Source of the DNA: a virus | Direction: 5' to 3' (one strand) | IMG/VR virus record: IMGVR_UViG_3300020473_000034 | Span: 1 to 55,225 of that record | DNA: 55,225 bases | Shown here: positions 40,425 to 49,506 of the stretch, piece by piece | Numbering within the stretch: the stretch's first letter is position 1 | Layout: each line of letters starts with the position of its first letter | Notes under the pieces: model-generated | Seen by the model: the letters and a program-made list of their open reading frames with translations, nothing else | What the model was told of the DNA's origin: nothing | Database searches by the model: none | Position numbers and translations under genes: made by a program

Positions 40425-41269
40425 TGGCAAAACCAACTACTAAACAAGAATTAATTGATTATGCTCTTAGGAAATTAGGAGCTCCTGTTTTAGAAATTAA
40501 TGTAGACGAAGATCAAATAGATGATGCTGTAGATGACACTATACAATTATTCAATGAACGTCATTATGATGGTATTGAAAGAATGTATTTAAAATATGAG
40601 TTAACTCAGGATGATATTGATAGGGGAAAAGCATCTGGTACAACTGGAGTTGGTATTGTAACTACTACCGCAGAATCAACATCTGTTAGTGGTTTGGGTA
40701 CTATTACTTCTAATTGGTATGAAAATTCTAATTTCCTTCAGGTTCCAGATTCTGTAATTGGGGTAGAAAAGATATTTAAATTTGATAGTAGTACTATATC
40801 AGGTGGGATGTTCAGTCTTAAATATCAATTATTTTTGAATGACTTATATAGATTTAATTCAATTGATCTTCTTCAATATTCAATGACAAAAACATATCTT
40901 GAAGATATTGATTTTTTACTTACAACAGATAAACAACTAAGATTCAATAAGAAACAGGATAGATTGTATATTGATATTGATTGGGCTGCTGAAGAGGCAG
41001 GTACATATCTTGTTCTTGATTGTTATAGAGCATTAGATCCTGAAGCATTTAAGCAAATTTATAATGATAGTTTTGTAAAACCATATGTAACTGCTTTAAT
41101 TAAGAAGCAATGGGGTCAGAATTTGATCAAATTTAAAGGAACTAAACTTCCTGGTGGAATTGAACTTAATGGTAGGGAATTATATGACGACGCAGTTAAT
41201 GAATTATCAGAAATTAAAGAAAGGATGACTTTAGAATATGAAGTTCCACCCCTTGATATGATAGGATAA
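40424..41269 (+). CDS. 13: Neck protein gp13 (281 aa)
   Basis: Starts MAKPTTKQELIDYALRKLGA with PVLEINVDEDQIDDAVDDTI, the typical N-terminus of T4-type gp13 (head completion). gp13 closes the portal after packaging and, with gp14, makes the surface that binds the tail. Overlaps the fibre gene by one base (TGATG), and gp14 follows after four bases. T4 gp13 is 309 aa. Confidence 0.85.
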   Translation: MAKPTTKQELIDYALRKLGAPVLEINVDEDQIDDAVDDTIQLFNERHYDGIERMYLKYELTQDDIDRGKASGTTGVGIVTTTAESTSVSGLGTITSNWYENSNFLQVPDSVIGVEKIFKFDSSTISGGMFSLKYQLFLNDLYRFNSIDLLQYSMTKTYLEDIDFLLTTDKQLRFNKKQDRLYIDIDWAAEEAGTYLVLDCYRALDPEAFKQIYNDSFVKPYVTALIKKQWGQNLIKFKGTKLPGGIELNGRELYDDAVNELSEIKERMTLEYEVPPLDMIG

Positions 41270-41273
41270 GATA

Positions 41274-42710
41274 ATGCCATTAAATCCCTTTTTTCTACAA
41301 GGTTCACAGAGTGAGCAACGACTTGTTCAAGATTTAATTAATGAACAATTAGGAATATATGGTGTAGAGGTATTGTATCTACCCAGAAGAATTGTTAAGA
41401 AAGATAGCCTTTTCACTGAATTAGAATCTTCTAGGTTTAGTGATAATTTTGCTATAGAAGCATATGTAAACACCTATGAGGGATATGGTGGTGCAGGTGA
41501 TATAATGACAAAGTTTGGTATGAGTTTGAAAGATGAATTAACGGTAACAATATCTAAAGAAAGATTTGAAGATTTTATATCTCCATTTTTGATACAAATG
41601 CCAGCAGATCAGATAGAAGTTACATCTAGACCTAGTGAAGGAGATTTAATTTATTTTCCATTAGGTAAAAGAATTTTTGAAATTAAATTTGTAGAACATG
41701 AAAAACCTTTTTATCAGCTAGGTAAAAATTATGTTTATGAACTACAGTGTGAACTATTCGAACTTGAAGATGAAATGGGTGGATGGGATCAAGTTGATGC
41801 TAATAGTGAGGAAATTGATAATACATTAGTAGAATCTGGATATATAACATCTTTAAAACTTATTTCCATTGGTTCAACAGCATCTTTGGGAGTAACAACT
41901 ACTACTGGATATGTAAGAAATATTATTCTCAATAATGATGGATATGATTATACAAAAGTTCCTAGTGTTGCAATTAGTACTGCACCTTCTGGAGGAGTTA
42001 ATGCAACTGCTGTAGCAATAACAACTTCTATTAATGGTATCTACTCTGTTAAAGAAATTCTATTAACGAATGCTGGTGCTGGATATACAGTCACACCTAC
42101 AGTTACTATAGTTAGTGCTGGTGCTACTATTTTGGGTATTGGTTCTACAACATATGGTGTTGGAGCAGCTGCTACTGCAACATTAGTAACTTCTGGTACT
42201 GGTATTGGAGAAGTTTCTATTGGTCTTGGTAATAGTGGAACGGGATATCCTTCAGAACCAACAGTATACTTTGGAACGCCAACTTCTGGTATAGGTACTG
42301 CAGTTGGTAGAGCAGAAATTAGTTCTGATAATATGGTAACTAGAATTCTTATTTCTGATGCTGGTATTGGATATGATAATACTACTGGAATTGCAACCGT
42401 TTCACCACCACCAGTTATTACAGGTATAGGTACATACAAGTTTAATGAGATTGTAACTGGTTCTCTTTCTTCTGCTAAAGGTAGAGTTAAGACTTGGGAT
42501 GTTACCAAAGGAGTTCTTAAGTTGGGTACAACTGATGGAACATTTGTTTCTGGTGATATTGCAATTGGATCTACATCTGGAGCTCAATATACTGTTGACT
42601 ATATACAGGAAGCAGAATTTTCTGATAAATACGATAAAGGTGATGAAATCGAAACAGAAGCTGATTCTATTATCGATTTCTCAGAAACTAATCCATTTGG
42701 TCAAGTATAA
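41274..42710 (+). CDS. 14: Neck protein gp14 with inserted repeats (478 aa)
   Basis: The N-terminal 190 residues (NPFFLQGSQSEQRLVQDLIN, VEVLYLPRRIVKKD, EAYVNTYEGYGGAGDIMTKFG, YELQCELFELEDE) follow T4 gp14, which is 256 aa. Residues about 195-430 are added beta repeats with GYDYTKVPSVAI, GAGYTVTPTVTI, GTGYPSEPTVYF and GIGYD. The end (KFNEIVTGSLSSAKGRVKTW ... ETNPFG) returns to a gp14-type tail. Such repeats in a neck protein may form the collar or whisker-like decorations. Confidence 0.85.
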   Translation: MPLNPFFLQGSQSEQRLVQDLINEQLGIYGVEVLYLPRRIVKKDSLFTELESSRFSDNFAIEAYVNTYEGYGGAGDIMTKFGMSLKDELTVTISKERFEDFISPFLIQMPADQIEVTSRPSEGDLIYFPLGKRIFEIKFVEHEKPFYQLGKNYVYELQCELFELEDEMGGWDQVDANSEEIDNTLVESGYITSLKLISIGSTASLGVTTTTGYVRNIILNNDGYDYTKVPSVAISTAPSGGVNATAVAITTSINGIYSVKEILLTNAGAGYTVTPTVTIVSAGATILGIGSTTYGVGAAATATLVTSGTGIGEVSIGLGNSGTGYPSEPTVYFGTPTSGIGTAVGRAEISSDNMVTRILISDAGIGYDNTTGIATVSPPPVITGIGTYKFNEIVTGSLSSAKGRVKTWDVTKGVLKLGTTDGTFVSGDIAIGSTSGAQYTVDYIQEAEFSDKYDKGDEIETEADSIIDFSETNPFGQV

Positions 42711-43507
42711 TGTTAGGTACTTATTATTACCATGAAATAATGCGAAAGACGATTGTGTCTTTTGGAACATTATTTAATCAACTATATATCCGTCATGATG
42801 ATGCCGCCGGAAATACATATAGTGAACTTAAAGTTCCATTAGCATATGGTCCTGCACAGAAATTTCTTGCTAGGTTGGAACAACAGGCTGATTTAAATAA
42901 ACCTGTTCAAACAACTCTTCCTAGAATGTCATTTGAAATGACTTCAGTAAATTATGATTCTACAAGAAAGGTTGGTGTAACACAGACATTTAAGGCATCT
43001 GATGGAACCAATATGAAAAAGGTTTATATGCCAGTTCCTTATAATGTTGGATTTGAATTAAATATTCTAACTAAATTAAATGATGATGCATTGCAGATTG
43101 TAGAACAGATATTGCCATATTTTCAACCATCATTCAATTTAACTGTAGATTTAGTAAAATCAATAGGAGAAAAGAGAGATATACCAATTGTTTTGGATAG
43201 TATCAATTTCCAAGATGATTATGAAGGAGATTTTTCTACAAGAAGAGCACTTATATACACATTGAATTTTACAGCAAAAACATATCTCTTTGGTCCTGTT
43301 GCAGAGTCTTCAGAGGGTCTTATTAAGAAAGTTCAAGTCGATTATCATACTGATACTAACGTTAAGACATCAAAACGTGAAATGAGATATACTGTTACTC
43401 CTGATCCAGTTGATGCTGGACCAGATGATGATTTTGGATTTAGTGAAACATCAACTGTTTTCTCTGATGCTAAATCATATAGTCCAACACAAAGGAAGGA
43501 TATTTAA
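42710..43507 (+). CDS. 15: Tail sheath stabiliser and completion protein gp15 (265 aa)
   Basis: MLGTYYYHEIMRKTIVSFGT and LFNQLYIRHDD open the protein as in T4-type gp15 (272 aa in T4). gp15 caps the finished tail and joins it to the head. The ATG overlaps gp14's TAA by one base. The C-terminus has a Pro/Asp-rich tail. Confidence 0.85.
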   Translation: MLGTYYYHEIMRKTIVSFGTLFNQLYIRHDDAAGNTYSELKVPLAYGPAQKFLARLEQQADLNKPVQTTLPRMSFEMTSVNYDSTRKVGVTQTFKASDGTNMKKVYMPVPYNVGFELNILTKLNDDALQIVEQILPYFQPSFNLTVDLVKSIGEKRDIPIVLDSINFQDDYEGDFSTRRALIYTLNFTAKTYLFGPVAESSEGLIKKVQVDYHTDTNVKTSKREMRYTVTPDPVDAGPDDDFGFSETSTVFSDAKSYSPTQRKDI

Positions 43508-43512
43508 TTATT

Positions 43513-43971
43513 ATGTCTAGTTATGATCCTATAGATGAAGCACTAAACACTACTAGTGCTATTGAAGTGAGTAATACACCTGAAAATGGTGGTATTAGGA
43601 GAAAAGATCAATTAAAAGATGTTAGTGATCATATAGAAAAGGATTACGATTATACTCGTGCCAATCTATATTCATTAATTGAAAAAGGACAAGAAACTTT
43701 AAATGGTATTATGGAACTTGCAGGTGAAAGTGCAAGTCCCAGAGCATATGAAGTTGCAGGGCAGATTATTAAATCAGTTGCTGATACTACTGATAAGTTA
43801 ATGGATCTTCAAAAGAAGGTTAAAGAAGTTGATGAGGAGAAAGTAAAAGGTCCAAGTCAAGTTACAAACAATGCTTTATTTGTTGGATCAACATCAGATT
43901 TATCAAAGATGATTAAACAACAATTTCTAAATACTAATAATACCAAAAATACTAAAAATGAAAAAGTGTAG
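43513..43971 (+). CDS. 16: Terminase small subunit gp16 (152 aa)
   Basis: Acidic N-terminus, then a long helical centre (DYDYTRANLYSLIEKGQETL, GIMELAGESASPRAYEVAGQ, VADTTDKLMDLQKKVKEVDE) as in T4-type gp16 (164 aa), which forms an oligomeric ring that recognises concatemer DNA and stimulates gp17. The C-terminal 40 residues are polar and Asn/Lys-rich (NTNNTKNTKNEKV). Gene order 15-16-17 supports it. Confidence 0.85.
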   Translation: MSSYDPIDEALNTTSAIEVSNTPENGGIRRKDQLKDVSDHIEKDYDYTRANLYSLIEKGQETLNGIMELAGESASPRAYEVAGQIIKSVADTTDKLMDLQKKVKEVDEEKVKGPSQVTNNALFVGSTSDLSKMIKQQFLNTNNTKNTKNEKV

Positions 43972-44197
43972 AATTGGTTATTATTATTGTCACACTGAGA
44001 AAAAGTGTAAGAAAATTCCTCTTGGATGGCATGTAGGTCGTGGTGGATATATAGAACAAGATGAAGATAGTAAGAATGGAAAAAATGGTAACGGTGGAAA
44101 TGGTAACGGTAGTTCTGGGAATGGCAACGGTGGCAACGGCAACGGTGGTGGAATGGGAGAATCATACTCTTGGAGAAAAGATTTTGGATTAAAGTGA
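43958..44197 (+). CDS. Cys-rich head plus Gly-Asn repeat protein (79 aa)
   Basis: Overlaps gp16 by 14 bases. It starts MKKCRIGYYYCHTEKKCKKI with three Cys, then GWHVGRGGYI, then low-complexity Gly-Asn repeats (KNGNGGNGNGSSGNGNGG), ending SYSWRKDFGLK. The same layout is known from marine T4-like phages between the terminase genes. The Gly-Asn tract is probably flexible. Function unknown. Confidence 0.7.
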   Translation: MKKCRIGYYYCHTEKKCKKIPLGWHVGRGGYIEQDEDSKNGKNGNGGNGNGSSGNGNGGNGNGGGMGESYSWRKDFGLK

Positions 44198-44207
44198 GGT
44201 TTATTTT

Positions 44208-45860
44208 ATGTCTGCAGCTGAAGTATATCTAGGTAATCCCAACCTAAAAAAGGCAAATACGCCTATAGAATTTTCTCAGGATAATATTCTTGAGTTTTTG
44301 AAGTGTAAAGATGACCCAATATATTTTACTAGAAAGTATATAAAAATTGTTTCTCTTGATGAGGGACTAGTTCCTTTTAATATGTACGATTTCCAAGAGA
44401 AATTGATTAGAAGGTTCCATGAGAATAGATTTAATATCTGTAAGATGCCTCGGCAGACAGGTAAATCTACTACATGTATATCATATCTTTTACATTATGC
44501 AGTTTTTAATGATAATGTCAACATTGCTGTTCTGGCAAACAAGGCATCTACTGCTAGAGATTTATTAGGTAGATTACAACTTGCATATGAAAATTTGCCT
44601 AGATGGATGCAACAAGGTATAATATCATGGAATAAAGGTTCTTTAGAGTTAGAAAATGGATCAAAAATTTCAGCTAACTCTACGTCTTCATCTGCTGTCC
44701 GAGGTGGTTCCTATAATGTCATCTTTCTCGACGAGTTCGCATTCATCCCGAATCACATTGCTGACGACTTCTTTGCCTCTGTTTATCCTACTATTACGTC
44801 TGGACAAAGTACTAAAGTAATTATCGTTTCAACCCCAAGGGGTATGAACCATTTCTATCGTATGTGGCACGATAGTGAAAAAGGTAAAAGTGAATATGTA
44901 CCAACTGATGTTCATTGGTCTGAAGTTCCAGGTAGAGATTCTGTATGGAAAGAACAAACAATAGCAAACACATCAGAAGCACAATTTAAGATTGAGTTTG
45001 AATGTGAGTTCTTAGGATCTGTTAATACTCTAATCAATCCAGCAAAACTTAAAAATCTTGTATATGAAGAACCATTAAAACGAAATGCAGGTCTCGATAT
45101 TTATGAAGATCCTGTAAAGGATCATAATTATGTAATGACAGTTGATGTTGCCAGAGGATTGGGAAATGATTATTCTGCATTTATAGTTTTTGATACTACA
45201 GAGTTTCCGTATAGAGTAGTTGCTAAGTATAGGAATAATGAAATAAAACCCATGCTATTTCCCAATATTATTATGGATGTGGCAAAAGGATACAATGAAG
45301 CATTTTTATTGGTAGAAGTTAATGATATTGGAGATCAGGTTGCAAGTATTATTCAATATGATTTGGAATATGAGAATCTTCTTATGGCATCTATGAGAGG
45401 ACGTAATGGACAAGTTGTTGGACAAGGATTTTCTGGAAAGAAAACACAACTTGGTGTACGAATGACATCTGCAGTTAAAAAATTAGGATGTAGTAATCTT
45501 AAAGCAATAATTGAAGATGATAAATTATTATCTTGTGATTATGAGATTATATCAGAATTAACTACATTTGCACAAAAAGGTAATTCATTTGAAGCAGAAG
45601 AAGGATGTAATGATGACTTAGCAATGTGTCTTGTTATATTTGCTTGGTTAGTTGCACAAGATTATTTCAAAGAAATGACAGATAATGATATTCGTAAGAG
45701 ACTTTATGAAGAACAAAAGAATCAGATAGAGCAAGATATGGCTCCATTTGGATTTATTTCAGATGGATTTGATAGTATGGAAAGTTTTAAGGATAAAGAT
45801 GGTGATACTTGGCATACTGATGAGTATGGTGATCGTTCTTATATGTGGGATTATATGTAA
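44208..45860 (+). CDS. 17: Terminase large subunit gp17 (550 aa)
   Basis: The ATPase of the packaging motor: Walker A MPRQTGKST (80-88), Walker B VIFLDEF (171-177, catalytic Glu176), and SAVRGGS before it. The C-terminal RNase-H-like nuclease starts at VMTVDVARGLGNDYS (about 308-322), where the first Asp binds metal, with further acidic residues at VEVNDIGDQ and EGCNDDLAM. It pumps DNA through gp20 and cuts the concatemer. T4 gp17 is 610 aa. Preceded by GTGAGG. Confidence 0.95.
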   Translation: MSAAEVYLGNPNLKKANTPIEFSQDNILEFLKCKDDPIYFTRKYIKIVSLDEGLVPFNMYDFQEKLIRRFHENRFNICKMPRQTGKSTTCISYLLHYAVFNDNVNIAVLANKASTARDLLGRLQLAYENLPRWMQQGIISWNKGSLELENGSKISANSTSSSAVRGGSYNVIFLDEFAFIPNHIADDFFASVYPTITSGQSTKVIIVSTPRGMNHFYRMWHDSEKGKSEYVPTDVHWSEVPGRDSVWKEQTIANTSEAQFKIEFECEFLGSVNTLINPAKLKNLVYEEPLKRNAGLDIYEDPVKDHNYVMTVDVARGLGNDYSAFIVFDTTEFPYRVVAKYRNNEIKPMLFPNIIMDVAKGYNEAFLLVEVNDIGDQVASIIQYDLEYENLLMASMRGRNGQVVGQGFSGKKTQLGVRMTSAVKKLGCSNLKAIIEDDKLLSCDYEIISELTTFAQKGNSFEAEEGCNDDLAMCLVIFAWLVAQDYFKEMTDNDIRKRLYEEQKNQIEQDMAPFGFISDGFDSMESFKDKDGDTWHTDEYGDRSYMWDYM

Positions 45861-46091
45861 GTGGAGATAGATGAACAGGTCAAATTAGGTCACCTATTAT
45901 TTTCAGAAAGAAAATGTAGGATTTGTGGGGAAACAAAAGATTTGATTGATGGTTTTTATATCACACGCAAAAATAGAAAGAATTTAATGTCTTCTTATTC
46001 TTATGAATGTAAAGTGTGTACTATAAGAAGAGTTGTAGAAAATAGAAAAAAAAGTAAACCATTTGAAGATTGGAATTATCCAGACTGGTAG
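45861..46091 (+). CDS. Zinc-ribbon protein with GTG start (76 aa)
   Basis: GTG directly follows gp17's TAA; no in-frame ATG gives a full-length product. It has CRIC (19-22) and CKVC (50-53), a four-Cys zinc site, with a basic linker (RKNRKN) and basic tail (RRVVENRKKSKP). The layout resembles the zinc module at the front of endonuclease-VII/HNH proteins but lacks the nuclease part. It probably binds nucleic acid. It recurs between genes 17 and 18 in marine T4-like phages. Confidence 0.65.
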   Translation: MEIDEQVKLGHLLFSERKCRICGETKDLIDGFYITRKNRKNLMSSYSYECKVCTIRRVVENRKKSKPFEDWNYPDW

Positions 46092-46131
46092 GTTGTTCAT
46101 GCAATGTTTCCCCAACGAAAATCCCTGTTTT

Positions 46132-46139
46132 CATAAATA
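46132..46139 (+). promoter_or_regulatory. Late promoter for gene 18 (CATAAATA)
   Basis: One mismatch from TATAAATA, 36 bases before the gene 18 ATG, in the gap after the zinc-ribbon gene. Confidence 0.55.
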
Positions 46140-46175
46140 TTTTTAGATAAATTTGGATTGCGAGGGGAAAACAAG

Positions 46176-48857
46176 ATGCCTTTAAATTTAGCATCTCCTG
46201 GAATTCTGGTAAGGGAAGTCGATTTAACCATTGGTGGTGTCGATCCGACTACAGACAAAATTGGAGGTCTTGTTGGACCTTTCGAAAAAGGTCCTGTAGA
46301 CGTTCCTACAACAGTTGTCAGTGAGAACGATTTAGTTAATAAATTTGGAAGACCGTTTGATACGGACAAGCAGTATGAGTCATGGATGGTTGGATCATCA
46401 TATCTTGCATATGGTGGACGATTAAGTGTTGTTAGAGCAGATGATACTGGTCTTAAGAACGGATTTAGTGGAACTGCAGGATCTGTTAAGATCAAAAGTG
46501 TAGATCATTACGATGAATTGGGTTATGCTGATAATGCCATTACTGGTGTTACTGTAGCTGCTAAAAACCCAGGAACATGGGCAAATGATATTAGAGTTGC
46601 AATAATTGATGGTAAAGCAGATCAGACTGTTACTTTAAGTGATGTAACTGGTTTGGCTGTTGGTGCTGGTGTATCACAGTCACCTGCTTCAGGAACAGTT
46701 AGGCAAGTTGGTGCTGGTGTAACTGAAGATATGGATGGATACTATAAGGGTATCATAACTGGTATTGATACAACTAAAAAAACAGTTGATATCAAGTTTT
46801 TGAGTAATGTAAAGGCAGATGGTACTGAAGTTGCAAAAGATTATAACAGTACTTACAAATTTGCAAATGGTTCTTTACAGTTCCCAAATAGTGGAGCAGG
46901 AACAACTTCAGCAAATATTGGAAGAGCTAGATATGGATCAACTGCAGCATCACATAATGCTGGAGTTGTTATAAATTCATACTATAACACCAAGACATCA
47001 GTTCTTGATCAGGCAGGTAATGCACCTTTACAAGCAGCAGATACTGCTGTTGGTATTGATACTACTGGTATAGACGATTTTATTGGTTCTGCAGGTAAAT
47101 TTATTGGAATTGGTAATGAGATTATTGATGTTAGTAGTGCTCAAATTGGAGCAGGTGAAATTACATCTGTGACAAGAGCTCAAGAAGGAACACCTGCATC
47201 CGTTCATGTTGATGGTGTTGCTATTAAGTTCTTTACTAAGAATGTTGCTGTTGGTGATGTAACAGATGATATAAATGCTTCTGCAGGATTAGTTGGTATA
47301 ACAACAACTGCTGATATCAGTGATAAAGTTAATGCTAATGGTGTTTTGAAAATTGGAAGTGAATTTTTAGATGTCACAACATTTTCTAATGGAAGTCAAT
47401 CAGAAATTACTGGTAGTGGAATTGTTGATTGGTTTGATCAGCAGACCATAGCAACAGGAACTGCTACTGTTGGTGGAACTGAGACTTTAACAACTATAAA
47501 GTGGAATACTGTTGCTGATACACCAGGAACATCAGATTTTGCTTCTTCTAGAGGTTCAAGATTTGATGAGGTTCATGTTGTTGTAATTGATGGTAAGGGA
47601 AGTGTTACAGGTAATGCTGGAACAATTCTTGAAAAGCATTTAAATCTTTCAAAGGCAAAAGATTCTGAGTTCTCTGTAGGTTCTCCTGCATACTGGAGAT
47701 CATACTTAGAGAGTAATTCTGATTACATCTTTGGTGGAACAGGTGCTATTATTGGAGTTACTACTACTGGATTTACAGGTAGTAATTACACTGAATTTGG
47801 TGATGGTGGATGGGATCAAAATACAGAAGGTATTCTCTTTAATGCATCTGGAAAACAGGATCTTACATTAACTGGTGGATTAAATTATGGTGGAAAGGCA
47901 GATTTAATTACTGCTGGAGCACTTGATTCTGGACTAGATGATTTAATTGGTGGTTATGGTAAGTTTGAGAATGATACTACAGTAGATGTAGACTTCTTAC
48001 TTATGGGTTCTGGAAAATATGGTGAAGATAAGACCAGAGCACTTGCAGAGAAGTTAATTGCTGTTGCTGATATAAGAAAGGATGCAGTTGCATTTATTTC
48101 TCCATATAGAGCATCAATGATAACTGATACTGCTGATGAGACTGCAGCAACACTTTTCAGTGATGCTGAGATAACTCAAAAGGTAGTTGATTTCTATAGC
48201 ACAATATCATCTTCATCATATGCTGTATTCGATAGTGGATACAAGTACATGTATGATAGATTTAATGATAAGTTCCGTTATATTCCATTAAATGGTGATA
48301 TTGCAGGAACTTGTGCAAGAACTGACATCAATGATTTCCCATGGTTCTCACCAGCTGGAACAGATAGAGGTGCTATTCTAAACGCAGTAAAACTTCCATA
48401 CAATCCAACCAAGTTACAAAGAGATTCACTCTATTCAAATAGAGTAAACCCTGTAATATTCTCACCTGGAGCAGGAATTGTCCTATTCGGTGATAAAACT
48501 GGATTTGCTAAGAGATCTGCATTTGATAGAATTAATGTTCGTAGATTATTCATCTACCTTGAAGATGCTATTTCTGCTGCTGCAAAAGATTTATTATTCG
48601 AATTCAACGATGAAATTACAAGGTCGAACTTCGTGAATATCGTTGAACCATTCCTCCGTGACGTGCAGGCTAAGAGAGGAATTCAAGATTATGTTGTAAT
48701 TTGTGACGAAACAAATAACACTGCTGCAATCATTGATGCAAATGAATTCATTGCAGATATATACATCAAACCTGCAAGATCAATTAACTTCATTGGTCTA
48801 ACATTTATTGCCACTAGAACTGGCGTTTCGTTCGAAGAAGTAATCGGTAAAGTTTAA
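46176..48857 (+). CDS. 18: Tail sheath protein gp18 (893 aa)
   Basis: ATG at 46176 has GAGGGG eight bases upstream; a TTG at 46158 is not needed. N-terminal MPLNLASPGILVREVDLTIG and VGPFEKGPVDVPT are typical of sheath proteins. The C-terminal LFEFNDEITRSNFVNIVEPF and GIQDYVVICDETNN, DANEFIADIYIKPARSINFI form the conserved core that drives contraction. The middle (about 100-560) contains inserted beta modules, such as KFIGIGNEIIDVSS with SVTRAQEGTPASVHVDG and VLKIGSEFLDVTTF. T4 gp18 is 659 aa, so the extra residues are surface domains. Confidence 0.95.
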   Translation: MPLNLASPGILVREVDLTIGGVDPTTDKIGGLVGPFEKGPVDVPTTVVSENDLVNKFGRPFDTDKQYESWMVGSSYLAYGGRLSVVRADDTGLKNGFSGTAGSVKIKSVDHYDELGYADNAITGVTVAAKNPGTWANDIRVAIIDGKADQTVTLSDVTGLAVGAGVSQSPASGTVRQVGAGVTEDMDGYYKGIITGIDTTKKTVDIKFLSNVKADGTEVAKDYNSTYKFANGSLQFPNSGAGTTSANIGRARYGSTAASHNAGVVINSYYNTKTSVLDQAGNAPLQAADTAVGIDTTGIDDFIGSAGKFIGIGNEIIDVSSAQIGAGEITSVTRAQEGTPASVHVDGVAIKFFTKNVAVGDVTDDINASAGLVGITTTADISDKVNANGVLKIGSEFLDVTTFSNGSQSEITGSGIVDWFDQQTIATGTATVGGTETLTTIKWNTVADTPGTSDFASSRGSRFDEVHVVVIDGKGSVTGNAGTILEKHLNLSKAKDSEFSVGSPAYWRSYLESNSDYIFGGTGAIIGVTTTGFTGSNYTEFGDGGWDQNTEGILFNASGKQDLTLTGGLNYGGKADLITAGALDSGLDDLIGGYGKFENDTTVDVDFLLMGSGKYGEDKTRALAEKLIAVADIRKDAVAFISPYRASMITDTADETAATLFSDAEITQKVVDFYSTISSSSYAVFDSGYKYMYDRFNDKFRYIPLNGDIAGTCARTDINDFPWFSPAGTDRGAILNAVKLPYNPTKLQRDSLYSNRVNPVIFSPGAGIVLFGDKTGFAKRSAFDRINVRRLFIYLEDAISAAAKDLLFEFNDEITRSNFVNIVEPFLRDVQAKRGIQDYVVICDETNNTAAIIDANEFIADIYIKPARSINFIGLTFIATRTGVSFEEVIGKV

Positions 48858-48877
48858 TTAATTTAGAGGTTTAAAAA

Positions 48878-49471
48878 ATGCCTTCACGTCAACAACAAAA
48901 CACTATTCCATTAAGGAAAATTAGTGATTTTAAAAGCAGACTATCTGGTGGTGGTGCTAGACCGAATCTCTTTGAGGTTGAGCTAGCATTCCCAGATGCT
49001 GTATCCATAGCAAATGATGTTTTACAGAAGTCAAGATTTCTTGTAAAAGCTGCTGCTCTTCCAACATCAACCATTGCTCCAGTTGATATCCCATTCAGGG
49101 GTCGTATTTTGAAAGTTGCTGGTGACAGAACTTTCGAAACTTGGACAGTCACTGTTATCAACGATACTGACTTTGCAATTCGTTCTGCTTTTGAAAAGTG
49201 GATGAATGCAATCAACAAATTGGATGATGCCACTGGTCTCACAAATCCAGAGACATACCAGAAAGATGCTCAGGTTCATCAATTAGATAGAGATGGATCT
49301 GTTCTCAGATCTTATAAGTTCTGGGACATTTACCCAACTAATATTTCAACAATAGACCTAAGTTATGAAACAACTGATACTATTGAAGAATTTACAGTAG
49401 AATTCCAAGTTCACTGGTGGGAAGCATTCAAAGGTAACGGTCCAAATGCTGGTGGTGAAAATATCAGCTAA
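48878..49471 (+). CDS. 19: Tail tube protein gp19 (197 aa)
   Basis: AGAGG precedes the ATG. ISDFKSRLSGGGARPNLFEV opens the tube fold; FRGRILKVAGDRTFETWTVT and FAIRSAFEKWMNAIN, then TNISTIDLSYETTDTIEEFT, match T4-type gp19 (163 aa). gp19 hexamers stack as the inner tube under the sheath. The C-terminal tail (KGNGPNAGGENIS) is short and Gly/Asn-rich. Confidence 0.95.
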   Translation: MPSRQQQNTIPLRKISDFKSRLSGGGARPNLFEVELAFPDAVSIANDVLQKSRFLVKAAALPTSTIAPVDIPFRGRILKVAGDRTFETWTVTVINDTDFAIRSAFEKWMNAINKLDDATGLTNPETYQKDAQVHQLDRDGSVLRSYKFWDIYPTNISTIDLSYETTDTIEEFTVEFQVHWWEAFKGNGPNAGGENIS

Positions 49472-49474
49472 ATA
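49467..49474 (+). promoter_or_regulatory. Late-promoter-like octamer (GCTAAATA)
   Basis: It spans the stop codon of gene 19 and lies 32 bases before gene 20; a TATAAT follows at 49479-49484. A two-mismatch match to TATAAATA. Confidence 0.4.
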
Positions 49475-49506
49475 GTGCTATAATAGTAAGATAAAGCAAT
49501 TATACG

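Noticed and set aside
44090-44160. GGTAACGG-type DNA repeats as a possible regulatory array
   Set aside because: They encode the Gly-Asn tract of the small protein at 43958 and are best explained as coding low complexity.
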